DNA of 64,000 nucleotides from Blastochloris viridis (GTDB taxonomy: Bacteria; Pseudomonadota; Alphaproteobacteria; UBA2136; UBA6156): NCBI GenBank assembly GCA_005768725.1, contig VAFM01000001.1, forward strand, positions 930,001 through 994,000, read 5' to 3'. Of this stretch, positions 10,539-17,521 are shown one piece after another. The notes under the pieces were generated by a model, which saw only the letters and a program-made list of their open reading frames with translations, had not been told where the DNA came from and ran no database searches. The position numbers were made by a program, and so were the translations under genes. How positions within the stretch are numbered: the stretch's first letter is position 1; every line of letters begins with the position of its first letter.

Positions 10539-11606
10539 TTATTTCAGGGCGGCATCCAGCAGGCTGCGCGTGTAATCCACAACACCCATGGTGTGCTTGT
10601 AATCCATCCGCATCGGGCCAATCACGCCGACAGTACCGACCAGCTTGCGGGAATCTTCATCTTTTGCTGGGGCCTTATGCCCATAGGGCGAGGCAATCAC
10701 CGCCAGATCTTCGGCACCTATGACCGGCACGTCACCACCCACAAAAATCTTCACGCCGTTGCTGGTGCGGACCTCATCGACCAATGTCATCAGCAGGCGT
10801 TTTTCCTCGAATACCTTGATGAGGCCCTGCAACTTGTCGCGGACGATTTCCGGGTATTGGAACAGATTGGTGGAACCGGCCACAACCATGGCACCATCGG
10901 CAGTGACCGGCTGACCCCATTCGTTCGCGGCCTGCATCATCTGGTCGATCATCGCGTTCACCTGACCACGTTGCTCGGCCATACCGACCAGCATGGCAGC
11001 CTTCGCTTCTTCCAAGGTGTGACCCATCACAAACGGATTTAAGGTGCTGGCGGCCTTTTTCAGATCGTCGGCCGAAATGAACTCCGGCACTTCCATCATG
11101 CGGTTTTCAATTTCGCCGGATTTGGTCACCATCACGACCAGCACGCGGTTATTGGAAAGACGGATGAATTCCATGGTTTCCAGCGTGTCGTTCTCGCGCT
11201 TGGGGGCGGTCACCAAGGCGGCGCAGTTGGTGACCTGCGACAGAACACTTGTCACATCCTTCGTGAGTTGCGACAGGCTTTTGCTGGGGTTGATCTGGCT
11301 TTGAATGGCCTGTTTGACGGCCTCTTCCGGCTCGGTGGTTTCTACCAGATGCTGGGCGTAATAGCGGTAGCCCATTTCGGTCGGGATGCGCCCTGCGCTG
11401 GTATGCGGGCTTTTGATCAGCCCCATGCCTTCAAGGTCCTGCATCACGTTGCGGATGGAGGCCCCGGACAGCTGGTACTTGCCGCTTTGCACCAGCGCCT
11501 TGCTGCCTACCGGCTCGCCTTTGGTGCCGTAGGTTTCCACTACATCGGCCAGCACCTGTGCGGCGCGGTTACCAATTTCCAGAACGGGCTTTTTGCTCTT
11601 TTCCAT
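10539..11606 (-). CDS. hrcA: Heat-inducible transcription repressor HrcA
   Basis: Repressor that binds CIRCE operators and controls class I heat-shock genes; 355 residues from the ATG at 11606. An N-terminal winged-helix region (about residues 10-80, with GSKAL, SGASIRNVMQDLE and SAGRIPTEMGYRYY) is followed by a GAF-like central domain and a C-terminal segment ending in YTRSLLDAALK, as in other HrcA proteins. Start choice: a TTGACC-N17-TATAAC promoter places the transcript start at or one base before the A of this ATG, so the message may be leaderless. An in-frame ATG two codons upstream (11612) would lie inside the promoter. A CIRCE element overlaps the -35 box, so HrcA probably represses its own gene and those downstream. 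Confidence 0.93.
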   Translation of the reverse strand: MEKSKKPVLEIGNRAAQVLADVVETYGTKGEPVGSKALVQSGKYQLSGASIRNVMQDLEGMGLIKSPHTSAGRIPTEMGYRYYAQHLVETTEPEEAVKQAIQSQINPSKSLSQLTKDVTSVLSQVTNCAALVTAPKRENDTLETMEFIRLSNNRVLVVMVTKSGEIENRMMEVPEFISADDLKKAASTLNPFVMGHTLEEAKAAMLVGMAEQRGQVNAMIDQMMQAANEWGQPVTADGAMVVAGSTNLFQYPEIVRDKLQGLIKVFEEKRLLMTLVDEVRTSNGVKIFVGGDVPVIGAEDLAVIASPYGHKAPAKDEDSRKLVGTVGVIGPMRMDYKHTMGVVDYTRSLLDAALK

Positions 11607-11613
11607 GAGCATA

Positions 11614-11642
11614 GTTATAGGACGCGTTAGCACTAAGGTCAA
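11614..11642 (-). promoter_or_regulatory. Predicted sigma-70-type promoter of hrcA
   Basis: On the minus strand TTGACC (11642-11637), a 17-base spacer, then TATAAC (11619-11614). The expected transcription start is about 11607, directly at the hrcA ATG (11606), which predicts a leaderless mRNA. Confidence 0.7.
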
Positions 11643-11653
11643 GCGAGTGATAA
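11627..11653. promoter_or_regulatory. CIRCE operator (HrcA-binding site)
   Basis: TTAGCACTA-N9-GAGTGATAA, matching the known consensus TTAGCACTC-N9-GAGTGCTAA at 16 of 18 arm positions with the exact nine-base spacing. It covers the -35 box of the hrcA promoter, so a bound repressor would exclude RNA polymerase. Confidence 0.9.
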
Positions 11654-11665
11654 TATCTTTCCGCC

Positions 11666-11691
11666 AGAAAAAACGAGGCGGTTACGCCTCG
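11666..11691 (-). terminator. Terminator overlapping the dnaQ stop codon
   Basis: Hairpin CGAGGCG / CGCCTCG with a four-base loop. On the minus strand it is followed by TTTTTT. The TAA stop codon of dnaQ (11684-11682) lies in the loop, so the coding end and the terminator are the same bases. Confidence 0.85.
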
Positions 11692-12395
11692 GTTTTCGGT
11701 TCTTGCAACCATTTGGAATTGGGCACAAATTTCTGGAGAAACGCTTTATGAGCCTCGATCTCTTCGGTGGTGGCCTGAATGGCGCGGGTGGCGGTGGAGA
11801 GCTTGGCCAACGCTTCATCGAACATATGCGCGACAGCTTCGGCAGCCCCCTCACCTTCTACCACTGCCGCACCAAGTTCAAAACCCGCCTGAAGGCCGCC
11901 GTGGAGTTCGACATAGACGTCGGCCAGCAGCTGCGCGTCGAGCAGCGCGCCGTGGAAGGTACGGGCAGAAGTGTCGATATCGTAGAACTTACAGAGGCTG
12001 TCCAGATTGTGTCGCTGGCCCGGCAACTTCTGGCGGGCGATGACAAGGGTATCGACCATCTCGTTCATCAGCGGCGGCATACCGAGGCGTTCCAGCTCCT
12101 TATTCATGAAGGAGAAGTCGAACTCGGCATTGTGGGCCACCAGCGGGGCGTCGCCGAAGAATTCCAGCATCTCGTGGACGACATCCTTGAACAGCGGTGC
12201 GTCGGCGACTTTCTCGTTGGTAATGCCGTGGACCTTGGTGGCGCCGAAGTCGATGTCGCGCTCGGGGTTCAGGTACTTATGGAAGGTGCGGCCCGATGGC
12301 AGGCGGTTGATCATCTCGACGCAGCCGATCTCGATGATACGGTGCTCTTCCACCCCAAAGCCGGTGGTTTCGGTATCGAAGACGATCTCGCGCAT
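11682..12395 (-). CDS. dnaQ: DNA polymerase III epsilon subunit (proofreading exonuclease)
   Basis: 3'-5' proofreading exonuclease of the replicative polymerase, 237 residues. DEDDh active site: FDTETTG (motif I, residues 6-12), AHNAEFDFSFM (motif II), and HGALLDAQLLADVY (motif III, with the catalytic His and Asp). The C-terminal part beyond residue 180 is a helical tail that in other epsilon subunits contacts the alpha subunit. The ribosome site GGGGGAGA lies nine bases before the ATG. It is followed by a terminator overlapping its stop, then the hrcA promoter. Confidence 0.94.
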   Translation of the reverse strand: MREIVFDTETTGFGVEEHRIIEIGCVEMINRLPSGRTFHKYLNPERDIDFGATKVHGITNEKVADAPLFKDVVHEMLEFFGDAPLVAHNAEFDFSFMNKELERLGMPPLMNEMVDTLVIARQKLPGQRHNLDSLCKFYDIDTSARTFHGALLDAQLLADVYVELHGGLQAGFELGAAVVEGEGAAEAVAHMFDEALAKLSTATRAIQATTEEIEAHKAFLQKFVPNSKWLQEPKTEA

Positions 12396-12421
12396 GGTCT
12401 GTTTCTCCCCCTAAAGTATCC

Positions 12422-13234
12422 TTAATCCAGTAGTCTCTTTTGGAACCGGTAGCAAGCGTAGCTGTACCCAACGGCGAAGATGGTGACCAGCACGCCGAGG
12501 TCGACAAGGACGCTTACCGCACTCAGATCCTGACCGGTCATCAGCGGGCGGACAAGCCCGATGACATGGGTGAGCGGCAGACACTGCGACAACCAATACA
12601 GCGGTGCAGGTGCGTGGGAAAGATCGAAGAACACGCCAGAGAAGAGGAACATCGGGGTCGTCCACAGCGTGTTGACGTAGGCAAAGTGCAGCGGGCGGTA
12701 GATGTGCACGGTAAAGCACATGGCAATGGCGCCAAAAGCCAGGTTGGCGAGCATCAGCACCGGCAGCGCCAGCAGCGCACCCCAGAAGCTGGGAATCGCT
12801 TTGAGCCAGAGCCCAGCCAGCAGGAAGAGGATGAGAATGCTGGGGAGTGTGCGCAGAGAGGCATAAAGAAGCTCGGCCATCAGCACCTGCGGCAGGCGCA
12901 CCGGTGTCGCCAGCCAGGCCGGGTACAGTTTGTAGCTGGTGGAGCGCTCCCAGACGCCGTACGTCATCGCCATGGTCATGACGAAGACGCCGGTACTGGC
13001 GGCGATACCGGGCACGAGGAAGTCGAGGTACGGCAAGCCATCCATGGTTTTCACCAAAGCACCCATGCCAAAGCCGAAAGCGAAGAGATAAAGCAAACGG
13101 TCGATCAGGTCGCGCACCAGCTGGGCCTTCCAGACCGAGCGGTATTCGTACCCAAAGCGCAGCAGGATAGGTGCGATGTTGGCGATATAATCGCGGACCG
13201 TAATACGGGTTGTGCGGAGAAGAGAAGCTGTCAT
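12422..13234 (-). CDS. ABC-2 type exporter permease (NodJ-like), second copy
   Basis: Integral membrane permease of 270 residues with about six hydrophobic segments, of the ABC-2/NodJ family. The pattern YLDFLVPGIAAS near residue 70, the central LATPVRLPQVLMAE segment and the W-L-S-Q-C-L-P-L-T-H near the C-terminal third are characteristic. It is paralogous to the adjacent permease (13238-14017): both share LP-x-x-G/T-H-V/G and the LATP motif. Two different permeases with one ATPase (14023-14934) suggest a heterodimeric exporter in the inner membrane. The substrate is unknown: NodIJ-type systems export oligosaccharides, other ABC-2 systems export lipids or drugs. Gaps between the three genes are 3 and 5 bases. 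Confidence 0.88.
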   Translation of the reverse strand: MTASLLRTTRITVRDYIANIAPILLRFGYEYRSVWKAQLVRDLIDRLLYLFAFGFGMGALVKTMDGLPYLDFLVPGIAASTGVFVMTMAMTYGVWERSTSYKLYPAWLATPVRLPQVLMAELLYASLRTLPSILILFLLAGLWLKAIPSFWGALLALPVLMLANLAFGAIAMCFTVHIYRPLHFAYVNTLWTTPMFLFSGVFFDLSHAPAPLYWLSQCLPLTHVIGLVRPLMTGQDLSAVSVLVDLGVLVTIFAVGYSYACYRFQKRLLD

Positions 13235-13237
13235 GTG

Positions 13238-14017
13238 TTAATCCATCAAACGACGTTGCAGGAGTTTATGCGCCACCACCGAGCAGACGGCGAGAATCAG
13301 CGCCAGTGCGGCCATATGGCCCAGCACGGTCAGCGGGCCCATGGTACCCAGCAGTAGGCCGCGGATGGCCGCGACACCGTGGGTGAGCGGGAAGATCTGG
13401 GCAAACCATTGCAGGGCGACAGGGAAGGTTTCGAGGCTCACCATAGCGCCGGAAAAGACCATCATCGGGGTCAAGACAAAGGCCCAGACGAAATCGAAAT
13501 CGTTCATGCTGCGCGCTAAGCCGGTGGCGACGTACCCTACTGCCATGAGCGACATGCTGAGGAGAATCAGCAGCGGAATAGCGAGAATGAACCCGAAGAT
13601 GCTGGCCTTGGCGCCGAGCAGGATGCCTGCCAGCAGCAACATGGTGGCCGCCACGACGCTGCGCAGGCCGGTAAAGACCATTTCGCCGAGCATGATGTGT
13701 GAGACACGGGTCGGTGTGGCCAGAAACGATGGCCACGTGCGCTGCATGAAGATGCGGGTATAGGCGCCGTAGCTGCCGTCGATCAAGCTGCCGAACATCA
13801 TGCTCATGGCAATCGAGCCGGGCAGCAGGAAGGTTTTGTAATCGACGCCTGCCATATCCGGGATGAGTTTGGAAAAGCCCATGCCAAGGCCATAGAAGAA
13901 GATGGCGGGTTCGACCAGGCGCAGAATAAGAAACTGGCGCCACATGCTGCGCCAGCACAGCGCCTGGCGGTAGAACACCACCAGCGCGGGCGCAAAACGG
14001 AGTTGGAGGTCTTGCAT
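13238..14017 (-). CDS. ABC-2 type exporter permease (NodJ-like), first copy
   Basis: Inner-membrane permease of 259 residues with about six hydrophobic segments. Family markers are KTFLLPGSIAMSMMFG near residue 70, SFLATPTRVSHIMLGE after it, and IFPLTHGVAAIRGLLLG near the C-terminus. It follows the ATPase gene by 5 bases and precedes its paralogue by 3, so the three form one operon. The two permeases are clearly related but not near-identical, so this is an old duplication and the products probably pair. The substrate cannot be read from the sequence. Confidence 0.88.
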   Translation of the reverse strand: MQDLQLRFAPALVVFYRQALCWRSMWRQFLILRLVEPAIFFYGLGMGFSKLIPDMAGVDYKTFLLPGSIAMSMMFGSLIDGSYGAYTRIFMQRTWPSFLATPTRVSHIMLGEMVFTGLRSVVAATMLLLAGILLGAKASIFGFILAIPLLILLSMSLMAVGYVATGLARSMNDFDFVWAFVLTPMMVFSGAMVSLETFPVALQWFAQIFPLTHGVAAIRGLLLGTMGPLTVLGHMAALALILAVCSVVAHKLLQRRLMD

Positions 14018-14022
14018 CGTGC

Positions 14023-14934
14023 TTAATCCCGCAGCTTACGGCCGGTGAGGCGCAGGAAGACGTCTTCCATGTTGGCGGGACGGTGCAGATAGGTGGCGTC
14101 TTCCGGCAGGCGTTTGCGGAAGGCGGCACCGTCGTCGACGTAAAACAGCACGCTGTCGCCGACATCTTCGCTGTCTTCCGGCGGAAGGTCGAGCGGGATC
14201 GGCTTGGTGACATCGAAGACATGCTTCTTCACATGGCGTTCAATCAGTTCGGCCGGGCTACCTTCATCGAGCACTTTACCGTGGTCGATCATGATGATGT
14301 GGTCGCACAGGCGCTGGGCTTCATCCATGTAGTGGGTGGTAAGCAGCAGGGTTTTGCCTTGCTTTTTGAGTTCCAGAATACGTTGCCAGATCATGACACG
14401 GGCCTGTGGGTCGAGGCCGGTGGTCGGCTCGTCGAGGAACAACAAGTCCGGGTCGTTCACCAGCGCACGGCCGATGGTGAGGCGACGCTTCATACCGCCA
14501 CTCAGCTGGCCGACGCGGGCGGTGGCTTTTTCCGACAGCTGCATGTAGTTCAGGATCTGCGGCACGCGGTCCTTCAGGATGCTGCGGGCGATACCGAACA
14601 GCATGCCGTACACGGTCAGGTTCTCGGATACGGTCAGGTCGGGGTCGAGGTTGTCGTCCTGCGGTACCAGCGCGATACGGGTGCGCTCTTCGCGGCTGAG
14701 ACTGGCGCTGTCGTGACCGAAGATATCCAGGCTGCCACCACTGCGCTGGGTGAGGCCCATCAGCATCTTCATAGTGGTGCTTTTACCGGCACCATTGGGG
14801 CCGAGCAGGCCGGTGCAAGTGCCCTGCTTGACGACGAAGTCGATGCCTTTCACGGCTTCGACAACAGGACCGCCGCCACGCGGCGTGTAGGTTTTGACGA
14901 GGCTTTTGGCTTCGATCACATTCTGTTGGGTCAT
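14023..14934 (-). CDS. ABC exporter ATP-binding protein (NodI/CcmA-like)
   Basis: ATPase of the exporter formed with the two downstream permeases; 303 residues. Walker A GPNGAGKST (about residue 45), the signature LSGGMKRRLTIGRAL, Walker B LLFLDEPTTGLDP and the switch histidine in LLTTHYMDEAQ are all intact. The 60-residue C-terminal extension beyond the nucleotide domain is typical of NodI-type exporters. Its ATG overlaps the stop of the upstream gene (ATGA at 14931-14934), so the ATPase is translationally coupled to the PCuAC-fold protein. That ties the secreted protein to this transporter. Confidence 0.92.
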   Translation of the reverse strand: MTQQNVIEAKSLVKTYTPRGGGPVVEAVKGIDFVVKQGTCTGLLGPNGAGKSTTMKMLMGLTQRSGGSLDIFGHDSASLSREERTRIALVPQDDNLDPDLTVSENLTVYGMLFGIARSILKDRVPQILNYMQLSEKATARVGQLSGGMKRRLTIGRALVNDPDLLFLDEPTTGLDPQARVMIWQRILELKKQGKTLLLTTHYMDEAQRLCDHIIMIDHGKVLDEGSPAELIERHVKKHVFDVTKPIPLDLPPEDSEDVGDSVLFYVDDGAAFRKRLPEDATYLHRPANMEDVFLRLTGRKLRD

Positions 14935-15392
14935 TCGGTTTCTCCTTCAATCTTGAGGCGGACGGTGCGTTCCGTGCCATCGGCAAACTTCAGTTTCAGG
15001 GGCAGTTCCAGCCCCGGTTTCAATTCGGTGGTCAGGCCTATCAGCTGCAATTCCAGCACGCCGGGCAGCAGCAGCACCTCAGTTTTGGGCGGAAGCGGCA
15101 GCTCTTTCAGGGTTTGCACCTGCGTCAGGCCATACTCGTTCTGCACATAGGTCTGCAACTGAGTCTGGCCTGCCAGCGGAGTAGAGGCACCGACCAACCG
15201 CAGAGGTTGGTCGGTCGGGTTCTCCAGAACCATGCGCACGGCGACACTGCCGCCGGCAGGAGTCGGTTTGATGCTGGAGTCCAGCAGTTTGAGCTGCATG
15301 GACACCGGATTGGGCACGACCGTGAGTGCCGCTTCAGCATGCGCCATTCCCACCAGCATCAGACACATTACCCCTACGGCGAAACCCCGCAT
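14931..15392 (-). CDS. Periplasmic PCuAC-fold protein lacking copper ligands
   Basis: Exported protein of 153 residues. The ATG at 15392 is preferred: a purine-rich stretch precedes it and it directly starts a signal peptide (RGFAVGVMCLMLVGMAHAEA). The mature chain follows the PCuAC (DUF461) pattern with N-P-T-D-Q-P-L-R-L-V-G-A-S-T, ELPLPPKTEVLLLPG, LIGL and a C-terminal LPLKLKFADGT. Known PCuAC proteins bind Cu(I) through H(M)-x10-M-x21-H-x-M and feed cytochrome oxidase assembly. Here the first His is Gln, and HxML has become ELQL, so no copper site remains. It is the first gene of the exporter operon and may be an accessory protein of the transporter. Confidence 0.75.
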   Translation of the reverse strand: MRGFAVGVMCLMLVGMAHAEAALTVVPNPVSMQLKLLDSSIKPTPAGGSVAVRMVLENPTDQPLRLVGASTPLAGQTQLQTYVQNEYGLTQVQTLKELPLPPKTEVLLLPGVLELQLIGLTTELKPGLELPLKLKFADGTERTVRLKIEGETE

Positions 15393-15435
15393 TCTGCCCC
15401 CTTGGCCCCTTATTCCGATTTTTACGAAAGACACT

Positions 15436-15828
15436 CTACGCCAGTTTCGGGCGGGAGGCTACCCCACGGGCCACCGTGGCTGCCGTTTCGCGATTCAGTC
15501 CTGCGCGCTCCAGGTCGGCCAGATAGGTATTCCAGCGGTTTTGCTGTTCGTTCGCCAGCTCGCGCAGGTACTCCCAGGTATAAAGGCCGGTTTCGTGACC
15601 ATCGGAGAAGATGATCTTCACCGCATAGGCGCCGACCGGCTCCAGCCCCTTGATGGTGATATTCCTTTTCCCGCCGACCAGACGGGCATCGGACGGGCCG
15701 TGTCCCTTCACTTCGGCGCTAGGGCTTTCCACGCGCAGGTATTCGGCAGGCAGCTCAGCCTGACTCTCACTCCAGTGGACGGTCAGGGTGCGTTTATCGG
15801 GGGAAAGGCGGATCTCGGTCGGTTGCAT
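15436..15828 (-). CDS. DUF971 (GBBH-like N-terminal domain) protein
   Basis: Protein of 130 residues made of one DUF971 domain, the fold also found at the N-terminus of gamma-butyrobetaine hydroxylases. Markers are the opening T-E-I-R-L-S-x-D, LPAEYLRVESPSAEVKGHG and the strongly conserved IIFSDGHETGLYTWEYLREL. In relatives the fold can bind metal and is often found near iron-sulphur or cofactor genes, but a function for the stand-alone form is not established. It lies 3 bases after the PH-domain gene and 43 before the exporter operon, all in one direction. Confidence 0.85.
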   Translation of the reverse strand: MQPTEIRLSPDKRTLTVHWSESQAELPAEYLRVESPSAEVKGHGPSDARLVGGKRNITIKGLEPVGAYAVKIIFSDGHETGLYTWEYLRELANEQQNRWNTYLADLERAGLNRETAATVARGVASRPKLA

Positions 15829-15831
15829 GGT

Positions 15832-16371
15832 TTAAGAGGCTTTCGGGATCTGGACATCCGCACTAGCGGCAGTGTTGGTTGCAGCTTCGTGCGACAAACC
15901 ACGCGCCCGGAACTGCTCCTCCTGCATAGCCTGAAGGGCTTCCAGTAGGGTCATCGGGTGCCAGACCCAATTCATCGTTACTTCACGCACGGCGGTCGCT
16001 TCGCGGATACGCAGCACCACCCGACCGGTGTGCAGAAGCACATCCAGCGCATTCTGCTCCACACGCCAGCGCATCACGCTGGCATCGTCAAAGGCTTCCA
16101 TCATCAGCCGGAAGCGCCCGATGCGCACCAACAGGCGGTCGTTGGTGACGGCCACCTCGTTGCTCATCAGCGGAATATACCAGAGGATGGCCAGCACCGC
16201 GCAGGGCAGAATGGCGAGCGGAACGTAGTAACTGAGGATCAGGCACCCCAGCGCGCCGAACAGGAACGGCCAGCCGCGCAGCGGATGAAACCGCACGGTA
16301 TAAAGCAACGTCTCCTCGGGCGTGAGGAGGCGTCGCAAATTCGGAATCGGTGCCAGTGGCGGCAGACTCAT
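15832..16371 (-). CDS. Membrane-anchored bacterial PH-domain protein
   Basis: Protein of 179 residues with two adjacent hydrophobic segments (about 32-68, GWPFLFGALGCLILSYYVPLAILPCAVLA region split here as a hairpin) followed by a YdbT/DUF304-type PH domain: NEVAVTNDRLLVRIG, ASVMRWRVEQNALDVLLHTGRVVLRI. The domain would face the cytoplasm. Such proteins are common and of unknown role. It is co-directional with and 3 bases from the DUF971 gene. A long unstructured alanine-rich tail ends the protein. Confidence 0.8.
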   Translation of the reverse strand: MSLPPLAPIPNLRRLLTPEETLLYTVRFHPLRGWPFLFGALGCLILSYYVPLAILPCAVLAILWYIPLMSNEVAVTNDRLLVRIGRFRLMMEAFDDASVMRWRVEQNALDVLLHTGRVVLRIREATAVREVTMNWVWHPMTLLEALQAMQEEQFRARGLSHEAATNTAASADVQIPKAS

Positions 16372-16410
16372 ACGGGTAACTTCCTGTTGCCGCCCGAGCG
16401 GGCGGCGGGA

Positions 16411-16875
16411 TTATCCAGCGTAGCTGACTTCCTTCTTTTCCTGGCGGCGCTTGGCCTCAATGCTCAGCGTGGCGATCGGGCGGGCCAGCAGGCGGCCGAT
16501 GCCGATGGGGTCGCCGGTTTCCTGGCAGTAGCCGAATTCACCTTCGCGGATGCGGTCCAGCGCTTCGTCGATCTTGGAGATCAGCTTGCGGGCGCGGTCG
16601 CGGTTGCGCAGTTCCAGCGTCTGTTCGTACTCAATGGTGGCCTGGTCAGTCAGATCGGATTCGATCGCGCTGTTCTCGCGCAGGTCGTGCATGGTGGAGA
16701 GATTCCCCGCCACCAGCTCCTGGCGCTGGGTCAGCAGCAGGTCGCGGAAGTACGCAAGCTGCTTGGCGTTCATATATTCTTCCTTATCGGTCGGGACGTA
16801 TTTGTCCGGGTAGCCGCGTTCCTTGGCCGGTTTGTCGGTCATCGGCTCCATGGTCTCAATCGCAAGCTTCGTCAT
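16411..16875 (-). CDS. dksA: DksA, RNA polymerase-binding transcription factor
   Basis: Secondary-channel regulator of RNA polymerase that works with ppGpp; 154 residues. It has a long coiled coil (about 35-110) with an acidic tip and the C-terminal globular part GYCQETGDPIGIGRLLARPIATLSIEA. Only one cysteine of the four-cysteine zinc finger is present. This is the normal alphaproteobacterial form, in which the C-E-E-T-G-E-P type sequence replaces the zinc site, so it is not a defect. The ribosome site AAGGAG lies well placed before the ATG at 16875. A GC-rich hairpin without T-run follows the stop. Confidence 0.93.
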   Translation of the reverse strand: MTKLAIETMEPMTDKPAKERGYPDKYVPTDKEEYMNAKQLAYFRDLLLTQRQELVAGNLSTMHDLRENSAIESDLTDQATIEYEQTLELRNRDRARKLISKIDEALDRIREGEFGYCQETGDPIGIGRLLARPIATLSIEAKRRQEKKEVSYAG

Positions 16876-16926
16876 GGTCGGCTGTTCTCCTTAACTGCAT
16901 CAGCGCTCTTTTGTAAAAGCGCAGTG

Positions 16927-16954
16927 ACTATACCTGAGGACGAGGATGGGACAA
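16927..16954 (-). promoter_or_regulatory. Possible dksA promoter
   Basis: TTGTCC (16954-16949), 16 bases, TATAGT (16932-16927) on the minus strand, about 50 bases before the dksA ATG. Identified by eye only. Confidence 0.45.
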
Positions 16955-17023
16955 AGCGTTTTGTCGTCCCCCTTTCTGGTTCGGGGGATTTATGGGGTTA
17001 GGTAATAGGAATTCATGACATTT

Positions 17024-17197
17024 TTATAAAAAAGCACTCACACGAGTGCTTTGTGAATTGATGGATGGGCTCACCAGAGCTGTTAGCACATTAGCTGTCA
17101 CCGCGTAGATAAGATCACTAACTACATTTAAGGTTAATATTACAAGTCCGTTCAGACTTTCTTTCATTTTACTCCAGTTTTGCATTTTCTTATTCAT
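17024..17197 (-). CDS. Tiny AT-rich reading frame of 57 codons (second of a coupled pair)
   Basis: Starts at an ATG at 17197 behind an excellent ribosome site (AAGGAGG, 5-6 bases away). It encodes 57 residues: a basic start (MNKKMQNWSKMK), a mostly hydrophobic middle (GLVILTLNVV...LIYAVTANVLTALV) and a short polar end. Its stop codon lies in the T-run of a terminator hairpin. It overlaps the end of a second tiny frame (17190-17294) by 8 bases, so the two are probably translationally coupled. Base composition is visibly much more AT-rich than the neighbours, which suggests transfer. No family recognised; a small membrane-associated peptide or toxin is possible. Confidence 0.55.
   Translation of the reverse strand: MNKKMQNWSKMKESLNGLVILTLNVVSDLIYAVTANVLTALVSPSINSQSTRVSAFL
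17026..17052 (-). terminator. Terminator inside the end of the 57-codon frame
   Basis: Hairpin AAAGCACTC / GAGTGCTTT with a four-base loop and a TTTTTT run on the minus strand. It overlaps the last codons and stop of the 17024-17197 frame. Confidence 0.85.
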
Positions 17198-17294
17198 GAG
17201 AGCCTCCTTTCTTATTGATGAAGCCGTAAAAAGCTAAAATTACAAAGAAAAACACAACTAAAACTAAGCACACAGGAATCGAACCTGTACCCAT
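17190..17294 (-). CDS. 34-residue single-membrane-segment peptide (first of a coupled pair)
   Basis: Short frame starting at an ATG at 17294. The product is M-G-T-G-S-I-P-V-C followed by one strongly hydrophobic stretch (LVLVVFFFVILAFYGF) and a charged end (INKKGGSHE): the form of a single-pass membrane microprotein. It begins about 17 bases after the predicted transcription start of a near-consensus promoter. No clear ribosome site precedes it, which is its weak point. Its last codons contain the AAGGAGG site of the next frame, and its TAA overlaps that frame's start. Comparable to type I toxin or holin-like peptides in shape only. Confidence 0.45.
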   Translation of the reverse strand: MGTGSIPVCLVLVVFFFVILAFYGFINKKGGSHE

Positions 17295-17317
17295 CACCGA
17301 AGATGATGAATGATTCA

Positions 17318-17346
17318 AATATATAATATTTTAGGATTTTTGTCAA
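17318..17346 (-). promoter_or_regulatory. Strong sigma-70-type promoter
   Basis: Perfect -35 TTGACA (17346-17341), 17-base AT-rich spacer and TATATT (17323-17318) on the minus strand. Expected start near 17311. It drives the two tiny frames ending at 17024. Confidence 0.75.
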
Positions 17347-17444
17347 GAAAACCCATGAGACACCCGACGCGATTGCCCGCTGATGGGTATTCCAGGTATG
17401 AGCGGGCGTTCCCGCCTTCTGCGTCTGTAGATTTAATTATAAAT

Positions 17445-17521
17445 TGGCGCACTCGGCGGGATTCGAACCCACGACCCCTTCCTTCGGAGGGAAGTACTCT
17501 ATCCAGCTGAGCTACGAGTGC
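17445..17521 (-). tRNA. tRNA-Arg (anticodon CCG)
   Basis: 77-base tRNA with encoded CCA. Acceptor GCACTCG pairs with CGAGTGC; the D arm GCTC...GAGT, the anticodon stem CTTCC/GGAAG with loop CTCCGAA (anticodon CCG, reads CGG) and the T arm with GGTTCGAATCC-type loop are all present. Discriminator base G. Confidence 0.95.

Noticed and set aside
17272..17308. Possible permuted tmRNA end or functional tRNA
   Set aside because: T arm present, but no D arm, no acceptor partner and no tag-coding region nearby; reported only as a tRNA-like remnant.
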